DNA of 13,690 bases from Regnicoccus frigidus (GTDB lineage Bacteria; Cyanobacteriota; Cyanobacteriia; PCC-6307; Cyanobiaceae), in assembly GCA_025194985.1 (NCBI GenBank), contig JAOANE010000043.1:1-13690 (forward strand). Direction: 5' to 3'. Position numbers and translations under genes: made by a program. The notes below the pieces were generated by a model. It was given only the letters and a program-made list of their open reading frames with translations, was not told the DNA's origin and ran no database searches. Each line of letters begins with the position of its first letter. Position 1 is the first letter of the stretch. Of this stretch, positions 5,655 to 11,467 are shown one piece after another.

Positions 5655-6281
5655 TCAGGCCTGCCAGAGCTCGGCCAGATCAAGCCGCAAACCAGCGATC
5701 ACGTCTCCGCCATTGAGGTGGGTGGCGCCCTCCAGACGCTGGGGTTCACCGCTGGCCGGCCAGACCTCCACAACCTGCTCGTGCGGCAGCAGCAACCAGC
5801 CCAGCTGGGCGCCATTGGCCTGGAAGGCGGCCATCTTGCGGCGGAGGGCACTCACCCCACGGGGTCCTTCCTCACTGGGGCTGGCCAGTTCCACCACCAG
5901 ATCGGGGCAGAGGGGCGGGAAGCCACGACGCTGCTCGGAGCTGAGCGCCTGCCAGCGCTCGAGCCGCACGAGGGCGGCATCGGGGCTGAGCACGGAACCA
6001 TCGGGCAGACGGAACCCGCCGGAGCTGTCGAAGACCTTCCAGCCTCCCTTGCTGTCGGCCCAGAGCAGTAGGCGCATCAACAGGCGGGTATTGCGGGCGC
6101 TGGTTTCACCGCCAGTCGGTCTCATCTGAACCAGGGTGCCATCAGCATCGAGCTCGAGAACAGCCTCGGGATTTCGCTCGCAGACGGAAGCAAACTGCTC
6201 CGGTGTGAGCTTGAGATTCCCAGGCAACAACAGTGGCTTCAGTTCCAGGTCTGCTGGTCGGGCTGGAGTAGCAAGCGTCAC
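5655..6281 (-). CDS. Uma2-family (DUF820) PD-(D/E)XK nuclease-like protein
   Basis: The 208 residues match the Uma2/DUF820 family, very abundant in cyanobacteria and built on a restriction-endonuclease-like fold; its physiological role is not established. Visible family features are LTPEQFASVCERNPE near the N-terminus, SGGFRLPDGSVLSPDAALV with the Asp of SPD, CPDLVVELASP with the D/E of the nuclease motif, and an RRKMAAFQANGAQLGWLL segment with the expected Lys-containing helix. It ends with WPASGEPQRLEG. The start is GTG at 6279-6281 (VTLATPARP). All motifs appear intact. It lies alone on the minus strand, convergent with hicB. Confidence 0.9.
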   Translation of the reverse strand: MTLATPARPADLELKPLLLPGNLKLTPEQFASVCERNPEAVLELDADGTLVQMRPTGGETSARNTRLLMRLLLWADSKGGWKVFDSSGGFRLPDGSVLSPDAALVRLERWQALSSEQRRGFPPLCPDLVVELASPSEEGPRGVSALRRKMAAFQANGAQLGWLLLPHEQVVEVWPASGEPQRLEGATHLNGGDVIAGLRLDLAELWQA

Positions 6282-6562
6282 GGCCCCAGCAAATGGTTCA
6301 CAACCACGTTAGGCAGGATTGTGAGATTGGCGCCACGTCCCCTGGGCGGTCTTGCCGAACGGCTGCTGAACCAGGCCGCTGTGGACTGCCCTGAAAGCTG
6401 GCTGTTCAGTGAGGCTTCGCCCAGGTAGGTGCCGCTCTGCACCTCGATCATTTCCACCGGGATCTTGCACGGGTTGGGCCTGACGTGGACCCCAAAAACT
6501 GAACCAGCCCTTCATCGGTGCCCGCTCCACACGCCTCTACCTCAGCAGCGCCAGCGCTACAT
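6282..6562. other. Mosaic stretch without an intact gene
   Basis: This region holds a short manC 3' scrap (6417-6476), then a motif GACCCCAAAAACTGAACCA at 6488-6506 that loosely resembles an IS3-type terminal repeat, though no transposase is nearby. A plus frame over 6335-6423 (GGLAERLLNQAAVDCPESWL) looks weakly protein-like but is unassigned. I see no complete gene. Confidence 0.4.
6417..6476 (-). pseudogene. manC 3' scrap 1
   Basis: The minus strand reads NPCKIPVEMIEVQSGTYLGE, nearly the same as NPGKIAVEMIEVQSGPYLGE in the cupin domain of the intact manC (residues 446-465). Similarity ends on both sides within 60 bp, so only about 20 codons survive. Confidence 0.75.
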
Positions 6563-6617
6563 CGACATCCTCGAAGTGCTGGAAGGACTCCACGAATGAT
6601 CCTCAATGGCAGGCCCC
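6563..6617 (+). repeat. 55-bp duplicated block, copy 2
   Basis: This is the partner of 2747-2801 with two mismatches. Here the block runs directly into repeat R at the shared CCCC, so about 62 bp present in the first locus is missing. Confidence 0.9.
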
Positions 6618-6684
6618 TCATCGCCGCTGCACGAACCCCTCTGCTCCCTGATGAGCGGTCTGCCCGCTTGCCGCAGGTAGCGCG
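6614..6684 (+). repeat. Direct repeat R, copy 3
   Basis: CCCCTCATCGCCGCTGCACG onward to GCAGGTAGCGCG matches copies 1 and 2, with CTGCTCCC in place of CTGCAACC. It has no vapBC next to it and leads straight into the broken membrane-protein copy, so it looks like the single-repeat version of the 2864-3722 arrangement. Confidence 0.9.
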
Positions 6685-6917
6685 CGATCCGTTTCCTTTC
6701 CTCGATCGCGCCGGCCATGCTTCATACAGCCATGTCGATCTCCTCGGGATCCGCTTCAGCGTCAATCAGCAAATCAGAATTTCTGTCTTTTTTGCCGACG
6801 TGGCGGCGCTGGTTGGCGCAGACGAAGTCTTCTCAGAATGAGTTGCCTTGTTACACGCTCCAACTGAGTGAAGCCCTGGCCATGTTGATCGAAGAGATCA
6901 TGCCGTCAGGATCCTGA
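6684..6917 (+). pseudogene. Broken second copy of the small membrane/helix protein
   Basis: The sequence begins at DPFPFLDRAGHAS and matches the gene at 3785-4291. Four changes disable it. The first 13 or so codons and the start are missing, so repeat R joins directly to the DPFPF codons. An in-frame 45-bp deletion removes the whole first hydrophobic segment (15 residues between ALA-SER and TYR-SER-HIS). The charged helix is deleted. The C-terminal LQLSEALAMLIEEI codons are in a different frame from the N-terminal part, which stops at 6839-6841. It ends at the same TGA as the parent. Confidence 0.8.
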
Positions 6918-6943
6918 GGCTGGTTGACGTCTGCCGAAAATAG

Positions 6944-7040
6944 ATCGATCTCGCTGCTGAGGTGGCATCCCTCGCGGGCGAAACCAAAACCTCTGCCGTG
7001 ATCCTGGCCCTTCCCAGCGCCTGGAATGGCTCGATTCGGG
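6944..7040 (+). pseudogene. Decayed VapB (Rv0623/PSK-type) antitoxin
   Basis: After a TAG at 6941-6943 the frame reads IDLAAEVASLAGETKTSAVI, then LAL. This is close to the N-terminal region of Rv0623-like VapB antitoxins (LA.EVA.LTGE(T/S)KTEA(V/I)..AL). The expected next segment, QRLEWLDSG, is found in another frame just downstream, so a frameshift lies near 7022, and the true N-terminus is also broken near 6945. It probably formed an operon with the VapC scrap that follows. Confidence 0.5.
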
Positions 7041-7135
7041 TCATTCCGGTTGCCGTCTCTCCCGTGAAGGCGTTTCGAGGGCAAGGGAAGCTGCCCGATC
7101 GACTGGCTGGAAGCCAGTGAACACCTGCTGCTCAG

Positions 7136-7210
7136 TGCGGCGCCACCCTCCTGCACAAAGACCCGGAGTTTCAGGCCATCGACGCTCTCGCCCAGGAATG
7201 GTTGGCCTGA
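7136..7210 (+). pseudogene. VapC C-terminal scrap
   Basis: The frame ending at TGA 7208-7210 reads GATLLHKDPEFQAIDALAQE, then WLA. GA.L.HKDPEFE.L...QEWL is the typical last strand and helix of a PIN-domain VapC toxin, with the Asp of HKD at the fourth acidic position. The first 100 or so residues are missing; an in-frame stop lies at 7118-7120. It follows the decayed VapB and is inactive. Confidence 0.6.
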
Positions 7211-7259
7211 GGGAGCAGGCCGCCTCCGCGGCTTCCTTCAAGCCAGCCACAATGCCGTC

Positions 7260-7316
7260 ATGAACCGTTCCGCCGACTGGCTCCATCAGGCGCACGCCGA
7301 TCTGGGGTCACGTCAC
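7260..7316 (+). pseudogene. HEPN-domain protein N-terminal scrap
   Basis: ATG at 7260 opens MNRSADWLHQAHADLGSRHS, which closely resembles the first helix of small HEPN proteins (MNRSEDWLRQAE.DL..A), the toxin partner of MNT nucleotidyltransferases. Resemblance ends after about 19 residues, where the sequence meets the 3' end of the minus-strand vapC. The RNase motif RxxxxH is not present in what remains. Confidence 0.45.
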
Positions 7317-7723
7317 TCCCCGCTCCATGGGTTGAGCGTCTCCACGCCTGTGGGCGTGAAGTGGCGCAGGTTGCGCGTCACCACCGTGAGGCCTCGCTCC
7401 AGCGCCGTGGCGGCAATCAGCAGATCGGCACCGTCATGGCCGAGCTCGGCCGAGAGCTTCCCCCAACGGCGCGCCACCCCCACATCCACCGGCAGCAACC
7501 GAGCGGCATACAGCCGCAGCAGCTGATCCAGCCATCCGGCCAACTGCTGCGCAAATCTGGAATCAGTCGTGCGCTTGCGGGCAATGCCGCGTTCGATTTC
7601 ACCGATGCTCACCACACTCAGAAAACAATCCTCCTGCCGCTGGCTGCCGATCCAGGCCACAACTCCTGGGTCCCGCTCGCGCCGCCGCAGCTCGGAGAGC
7701 ACCACAGTGTCAATCAGGAACAC
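7313..7723 (-). CDS. vapC: FitB-like VapC toxin (PIN domain)
   Basis: This is a PIN-domain ribonuclease toxin of 136 residues. It begins VFLIDTVVLSELRRR, then SVVSIGEIERGIARK, HDGADLLIAATALERGL and VVTRNLRHF. This matches the FitB-like branch. Acidic residues are D5, E42 and D100; the fourth position is Asn (TRNLRHF), common in this branch. The usual DTNVLSE is DTVVLSE here, a change at a normally conserved Asn that may weaken activity. I chose GTG at 7721-7723, giving a 10-base overlap with the antitoxin end and placing the first beta strand at residue 1; the frame is open further upstream but that is antisense to the antitoxin. It forms an operon with the phd-type gene. Confidence 0.88.
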   Translation of the reverse strand: MFLIDTVVLSELRRRERDPGVVAWIGSQRQEDCFLSVVSIGEIERGIARKRTTDSRFAQQLAGWLDQLLRLYAARLLPVDVGVARRWGKLSAELGHDGADLLIAATALERGLTVVTRNLRHFTPTGVETLNPWSGE

Positions 7724-7974
7724 GGGAACTCCCGCGCCGCCAGGGGCAGACGCTCGAAGGGCTCGTCGTCCTGCGGCATCTGCAGGAGCAGCTCGGCCAA
7801 GGATGGAGCGTTGGCCTGGTCGAGGCGCCGCAGCCGCTCGTACTCCTCGGCCGACAGCACCACACTCACCCATGTCCCCCGGCGCGTCACCTTCTGCGCT
7901 TCCCCCCGGGCGGCCGCATCCACCACCGCACTGAAGCGATTCTTGGCGTCCTGCAGCGTCCACACGGCGTCCAT
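7714..7974 (-). CDS. Phd/YefM-family antitoxin
   Basis: This is an 86-residue antitoxin. It reads MDAVWTLQDAKNRFSAVVDA, then ARGEAQKVTRRGTWVSVVLS and AEEYERLRR. W.LQDAK..FS.VV..A..G..Q.VTRRG...VV(L/V)S..EYE.L is the Phd/YefM pattern, with an N-terminal DNA-binding fold and a C-terminal tail that binds the toxin (DDEPFERLPLAAREFP). ATG at 7972-7974. It overlaps the vapC start by ten bases. A palindrome 10-30 bp upstream is a plausible operator for autoregulation. Confidence 0.9.
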   Translation of the reverse strand: MDAVWTLQDAKNRFSAVVDAAARGEAQKVTRRGTWVSVVLSAEEYERLRRLDQANAPSLAELLLQMPQDDEPFERLPLAAREFPCS

Positions 7975-7983
7975 AGCGAAACT

Positions 7984-8004
7984 GGCTAGCTGACCTGTCT
8001 AGCC
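7984..8004. promoter_or_regulatory. Inverted repeat upstream of the phd-type antitoxin
   Basis: GGCTAG (7984-7989), nine bases, then CTAGCC (7999-8004) form a perfect inverted repeat ending 9 bases before the antitoxin start codon on the minus strand. Phd-type antitoxins bind such palindromes to repress their operon. Assignment is by position and symmetry. Confidence 0.55.
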
Positions 8005-8104
8005 TAATAACCCCTCATGTTTCAGGGACCCTGGCCCCCGCAGGAGGAGTGAGGCGTTGGTGGCGTTACTCATCGGGCTGCGCGGTCGAGGTCGCCCATC
8101 TATT

Positions 8105-8141
8105 TAGTGCGGCACGAAAGCTACTATGGAGTGCAGCACAA
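8105..8141. promoter_or_regulatory. Two palindromic boxes upstream of TA pair 2
   Basis: Box 1, TAGTGCGGCACGA (8105-8117), and box 2, GAGTGCAGCACAA (8129-8141), share the core GTGCNGCAC with the boxes at 4512-4548. The spacing is identical (24 bp) and the distance to the ATG nearly so (17 against 16 bases from the core). A TACTAT at 8122-8127 between the boxes could be a -10 element, so binding would block transcription. Confidence 0.7.
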
Positions 8142-8156
8142 TTTCCTTGTCAGGCC

Positions 8157-8438
8157 ATGGCAGTGAGCGCTAACCCCCCTGCTCTCAAGCTGGTCGGCAG
8201 TAACGGTCAGATCTCCCTGGGCAAGCATTACGCCGGCCGGCATGTACTCGTGGAAGAAAGCGAGCCCGGGGTATGGACCGTTCGCACCGCCACGGTGATC
8301 CCCGATAACGAGCGCTGGCTGCATCAACCGGATGCAGCGGCGAACCTGCAGACTGCGATGGCCTGGTCTGTCAGCCATCCACCTGCGGATGCTGATCTCC
8401 AAGACACCCTGAGGCGTCTTGGCCATGCCGAAGCCTGA
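8157..8438 (+). CDS. AbrB/MazE-like antitoxin, TA pair 2
   Basis: This 93-residue protein is the clear paralogue of the gene at 4563, with the same length. It starts MAVSANPPALKLVGSNGQIS, then LGKHYAGRHVLVEESEPGVW, and shares TVRTATVIP(D/N)NERWLH. The C-terminal half differs more (PDAAANLQTAMAWSVSHPPA), as expected where a toxin is contacted. The N-terminal segment resembles AbrB/MazE swapped-hairpin DNA-binding proteins; that is motif-level evidence only. No strong Shine-Dalgarno precedes ATG 8157, unlike pair 1. It overlaps the toxin gene by 14 bases. Confidence 0.75.
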   Translation: MAVSANPPALKLVGSNGQISLGKHYAGRHVLVEESEPGVWTVRTATVIPDNERWLHQPDAAANLQTAMAWSVSHPPADADLQDTLRRLGHAEA

Positions 8439-8739
8439 CGCAACGATCAGGCTTGATTTGAACAACCCGGTGATCCAGGAGCAGCTGTTGACGCTGCAGA
8501 AAGCTGAGCGTCATGCAGCTCTCGACACACTCAACAAGATCCGCCAGCTGACCTGGAATCAGCTCTATCGCGACGCGGGGATCAAATGGGAGAAGATCAC
8601 CAGCGTCAACCCCCCGGAGGGAATTGACTCCGTTTATTCGCTGCGGATCAGTCGATCGCGCAGGGCTACAGCACACCGAGACGGCAACTTCATGCGGCTG
8701 CTCACGATTGCCCCGGATCATGATGCCACCTATAGCTGA
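8425..8739 (+). CDS. RelE-like toxin, TA pair 2 (apparently intact)
   Basis: This 104-residue protein starts at ATG 8425, chosen to match pair 1; a TTG six bases upstream is also in frame. It reads RLDLNNP, then LDTLNKIRQLTWNQLYRDAG, KWEKITSVNPPEG, YSLRISRSRRATAHRDGNFM and RLLTIAPDHD. Basic residues within YSLRISRSRRATAHRDG and the final RLL.IAPDHDATY fit RelE/ParE-type ribonucleases that cleave mRNA at the ribosome. The segment between RDAGI and YSLRIS is complete here and missing in the paralogue, so this is probably the working copy. It is translationally coupled to the antitoxin. Confidence 0.78.
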   Translation: MPKPDATIRLDLNNPVIQEQLLTLQKAERHAALDTLNKIRQLTWNQLYRDAGIKWEKITSVNPPEGIDSVYSLRISRSRRATAHRDGNFMRLLTIAPDHDATYS

Positions 8740-8782
8740 AGGGGTCCGCGAACGGTTCGGCGTCAAGGCTGGGCAGACCCTG

Positions 8783-9667
8783 TCAGCCACCCCGTCGTTC
8801 CCACAACCTGAACGGCTCGAAGCTCACGCTGATCCCGAATTCCTCGGCGAATTCCAGCACCCGGCACCAGGCCCGGTTCTCGCGCAGAATGCCTCGCAGA
8901 ATCAGGGGCGCGTTGCCCCGCTGCAGCCCCATCTCGAACAACGGCCAGCCCACCGAGGGCTGCACCTGATCGTCTTGAAACGTGGGCGTCACATCCAGGC
9001 TACCGATCAGCAGGCGGCGGCGGCTCGCCTCCCATTCATAGGGAATCTCGTAGAGCTCCAGCAGCTCGGCGGCCAGGGCCCAGGAGCTGCCATTGGCATC
9101 AATCTCCACCGCCAACTGCTGGTCGCGTGCCGCCATCGTGCTGGCCCGGCGGAACTCCAGGCGGCTTGCAGCGGCAGGCTCTGGTTCGCTCAGATAGCGC
9201 CGGATGCGCTCGCGCAGCTCATCACCGCCAGTCGGTGGGCCGTTCTTGCTGAGCTGCAGAAAGTCCCAACGTTCGCCCGTGCCGCCCCAGATCACCGGGC
9301 CGTAGTTGTCGTGCATCCAGCGACCGTCGCGGTTGGATGCCGCCTCGGCGTGGGTCATCACCCGCTGCAATGTGATCTCCTGGGCGTTCCAGCCCCAGCT
9401 GCTGGCGATCCTGGCCACCTCACGGCACATCGCCTCGAGCTGCGCTTCTGTCGGCGGCATTGTCCAGGGATCGGGCCGACCGCCCATGCAGGCGCAGGAC
9501 AGCGCCACGGAATTGCTGTTGCGCCGATAGGTGTGGGCCGGCAGATCCACGCTGTAGGCGTGCAGGCGATTCAGGCGGCCGTCACCGCTGATGATCGTGT
9601 GATACAAACCGGAGCGCACCCAGGTGTAGGGCGTGGCGGCCCAGTGCAGGTAGATCGTGGCCGGCAT
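8783..9667 (-). CDS. Peptidoglycan amidase-like protein (PGRP/amidase_2 type)
   Basis: The 294-residue product has an N-terminal half resembling N-acetylmuramoyl-L-alanine amidases of the PGRP/amidase_2 superfamily, which cut the lactyl-amide bond of peptidoglycan. Visible are HWAATP at 8-13 (first zinc His), LYHTIISGDG at 21-30, AHTYRRNSNSVALSCACMGG at 44-63, VMTHAEAA at 103-110 (second His) and RWDF at 133-136 in the place of the third ligand. The C-terminal half (about 150-294) is unassigned. I chose ATG at 9665-9667, with AGGAG ten bases upstream; an in-frame ATG 36 bases earlier lacks an RBS. There is no signal peptide, so it is a cytosolic, phage-derived lysin-like protein or is exported by other means. 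A CRP-type site lies upstream. Confidence 0.7.
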   Translation of the reverse strand: MPATIYLHWAATPYTWVRSGLYHTIISGDGRLNRLHAYSVDLPAHTYRRNSNSVALSCACMGGRPDPWTMPPTEAQLEAMCREVARIASSWGWNAQEITLQRVMTHAEAASNRDGRWMHDNYGPVIWGGTGERWDFLQLSKNGPPTGGDELRERIRRYLSEPEPAAASRLEFRRASTMAARDQQLAVEIDANGSSWALAAELLELYEIPYEWEASRRRLLIGSLDVTPTFQDDQVQPSVGWPLFEMGLQRGNAPLILRGILRENRAWCRVLEFAEEFGISVSFEPFRLWERRGG

Positions 9668-9755
9668 GGTGAAGCTCGCTCCTCGCAGCGCTGGCCACAG
9701 CATGGAGGCCGTCTTTAGATCCTGCAGTAGTTACAGGAGCAACATCAGCATGGAG

Positions 9756-9773
9756 CTGTGACGCTGATCACAG
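9756..9773. promoter_or_regulatory. Perfect CRP-type palindrome upstream of the amidase gene
   Basis: CTGTGA-CGCTGA-TCACAG contains TGTGA-N6-TCACA, the consensus of E. coli CRP and cyanobacterial SyCRP1. The centre is about 98 bases from the amidase start codon at 9667. A TAACTA at 9733-9728 on the minus strand could be a -10, which would place the site near -43, a class II activator position. Regulation is inferred. Confidence 0.55.
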
Positions 9774-9857
9774 GGCTTGCAGGCACCAGATATGGAGTGG
9801 CTTGTTGGACTCAGCCGGCTCAAGCGGCAGCGGCGTCCTTCCCATGGTTTTCAAGGA

Positions 9858-10019
9858 TCAGCGGCACCCCCTCGTCTGACGGGCCTCTTGCGGGAACGGG
9901 GCCCAGGGGCCGCAGCTGAACCAGCGCACCATTCCCACCATTACATCGGTGTACAGCACAAGACCTCCGATCACCATCACAGCGACCACCGTGCCTGAGA
10001 GGAGGGTGCGAACGTTCAT
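9858..10019 (-). CDS. Possible small single-span membrane protein
   Basis: From ATG at 10017-10019 the frame encodes 53 residues. They begin MNVRTLLSGTVVAVMVIGGL, continue VLYTDVMVGMVRWF and end in a polar tail. Residues 8-24 form one plausible transmembrane helix with a positively charged N-terminus. The frame is open further upstream (to 10355), but that part is antisense to the sulfotransferase gene and not protein-like. There is no clear RBS and no known family. It is the only gene-like frame between the amidase and sulfotransferase genes. Confidence 0.4.
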   Translation of the reverse strand: MNVRTLLSGTVVAVMVIGGLVLYTDVMVGMVRWFSCGPWAPFPQEARQTRGCR

Positions 10020-10088
10020 GGGACCAGGCCAGTTCGCAGCATTGTGCTGTTGACACCGACCGCACAACTGCTCACCATGACGGGCATC

Positions 10089-10105
10089 GGCTGCCCGCTT
10101 GCCGC
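10089..10105 (+). repeat. 17-bp piece of repeat R
   Basis: GGCTGCCCGCTTGCCGC is identical to 3696-3712 in repeat R copy 2. Together with CGGGCA at 10081-10086 it forms a hairpin, CGGGCA-TCGGC-TGCCCG (10081-10097). It lies across the possible TTG start of the sulfotransferase gene. Confidence 0.6.
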
Positions 10106-11280
10106 CGGTGACGTGGAAACCTCCTGACACCGACAGTGTGCGCCGCCTGGCGCTCGGCGGGGATCCCACGGCGGCGCGCAGCTTCTGGCGGGCCCTGGTG
10201 GCGGCAACGGCTGGCGCTGATCCGGCCCTGACGGTGCTGGGCGCCGAACTCAGCTGGGCCTTTGGCCGCAGCCGAGAAGCCCAGGCCCAGCTCGAGCCGT
10301 TGCCCACCGCTGCAGAGGCCCCCCTGGAGCTGGTGGATCTGTTTCCGCAAGGCACCGATCTCGCCCAGCGCCATGGAGGGGATCAGTGGCTGCAGCAGGT
10401 GCACGCCCTGCTGCGGCAGCACGATCAAATCCAGGCCGCCGAACAGTTGCGTCAGCAAGCCGGCAGGGGTTGGATCCTGGCTGATCCGCCCGTGCTGCGC
10501 ACCCTGCACCACTTCGCCTGCAGTGGCGGCACCCTGATCAGCCGTTGCCTGGCGGCCGTGCCTGCTGTGGTGTTGCTCAGCGAAGTCAACCCCACGAACC
10601 GGCACCAAAGCGGCTTCAATCCAAGCCATCCCCTGGCGCTTGTTCCGCTCCGGGGGGAGCCGCTGCCGCCCCAGGTGGTGGAGGCCGAATTCCACGGGCA
10701 GATCGATCAGGTCCTGGCCTTGTGCGCGGCGCGCCAGGCCGATCTGGTGATCCGCGACCACAGCCATTCTGATTTCTGCCGGGGGCGGGCCGTGGCGCCC
10801 TTCCAACCGGTGCGGGGCTGGTTAGCCCAGCGCAACCCGCTTCGATCCGTGGTCACCCTCCGCCATCCACTCGACAGCTGGCTGGGTCTGGTGGCAGCCG
10901 GCTGGCACACCCAGCTGGAGCCGGCCACGCTGCTGGAGTACTGCGCTCGTTACCAGGCGTTCCTCGATGCCTACGACGATCTCGACTGGATCCACTACGA
11001 GACCTTCTGCCGGCAACCGCAGCCCGTGTTCCATCAGCTCTGCAACCAGCTCTGCCTCCCCTGCGACTCCACAGCCCTGGAACGCTTCGCCGCCATCGAG
11101 CTCAGCGGCAACAGCGGCCGCAGCTCCGATCGGATCGAGCTGAGGCCGAGGCGCTCCATCCCCGCCGACGTGCAAGCCGAACTCACCGATCCGGCCACGG
11201 CCACCGAGCTGGGCCGGCTCTGCCTTCGCATGGGGTATGGATCGCAAGCCAATGCCAGCGCGACCCCAATCGTTCAGTGA
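10099..11280 (+). CDS. Sulfotransferase-family protein
   Basis: This is a PAPS-dependent sulfotransferase-type P-loop protein of up to 393 residues, probably sulfating a surface glycan or other acceptor. LHHFACSGGTLISRCLAAVP (136-155) is the 5'-phosphosulfate loop and strand, followed by LLSEVNP. VIRDHSHSDF lies at 218-227. RNPLRSVVTLRHPLDSWLGL (245-264) is the 3'-phosphate-binding segment. HYETFC near 300 matches the usual Y.E.F position. The first 130 residues are a helical extension of unclear role. The start is uncertain: TTG 10099, GTG 10108 or GTG 10138, none with a good RBS, and the first overlaps repeat material, so the 5' end may be truncated. The stop overlaps the tail of an antisense manC fragment. 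Confidence 0.8.
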   Translation: MPPVTWKPPDTDSVRRLALGGDPTAARSFWRALVAATAGADPALTVLGAELSWAFGRSREAQAQLEPLPTAAEAPLELVDLFPQGTDLAQRHGGDQWLQQVHALLRQHDQIQAAEQLRQQAGRGWILADPPVLRTLHHFACSGGTLISRCLAAVPAVVLLSEVNPTNRHQSGFNPSHPLALVPLRGEPLPPQVVEAEFHGQIDQVLALCAARQADLVIRDHSHSDFCRGRAVAPFQPVRGWLAQRNPLRSVVTLRHPLDSWLGLVAAGWHTQLEPATLLEYCARYQAFLDAYDDLDWIHYETFCRQPQPVFHQLCNQLCLPCDSTALERFAAIELSGNSGRSSDRIELRPRRSIPADVQAELTDPATATELGRLCLRMGYGSQANASATPIVQ

Positions 11281-11444
11281 GCCTTCAGGAAATTGTCAAG
11301 CAGATGTTCGCTTGGGCTACGAACGACCTCCGTGCGGCCATAGCGATCCTCGATGCCCACAATGCCGTCCTCGCCCAGATACGGCCCGCTCCACTCCTCG
11401 ATCATCTCCGCCGCACTCCTGCCGGGGTTGGTGAAGCGCAGTGG
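11274..11444 (-). pseudogene. manC 3' fragment 2
   Basis: The minus strand reads RFTNPGRSAAEMIEEWSGPY, then LGEDGIVGIEDRYGRTEVV, and ends LLDNFLKAH with its own TGA at 11274-11276. This corresponds to the last 50 or so residues of the cupin domain in the intact manC (RLTNPGKIAVEMIEVQSGPY, LGEDDIVRFEDRYGRTESV). It differs enough to come from an older duplication or another strain. The first 90 percent of the gene is missing, replaced by the upstream aminotransferase gene 23 bp away on the same strand. Confidence 0.85.
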
Positions 11445-11467
11445 CAGCCAACAACCAAAGAGGCCAA

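Noticed and set aside
5783..5795. Another TCGTGC-type box
   Set aside because: TCGTGCGGCAGCA is only half symmetric and lies inside the Uma2 gene; probably chance.
6488..6506. IS3-like terminal repeat GACCCCAAAAACTGAACCA
   Set aside because: The resemblance is loose, there is no partner repeat and no transposase nearby, so it is mentioned only within the mosaic stretch.
2864..6684. Repeat R as an integron attC site or CRISPR repeat
   Set aside because: There is no paired RYYYAAC/GTTRRRY core at the ends, no integrase gene and no regular spacing; only three copies, far apart.
8624..9718. Plus-strand open frame of 364 codons
   Set aside because: It is antisense to the amidase-like gene, whose recognisable motifs and RBS support the minus strand; the plus frame has no family features.
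10072..10806. Minus-strand open frame of 244 codons
   Set aside because: It is antisense to the sulfotransferase P-loop region and has no recognisable domain.
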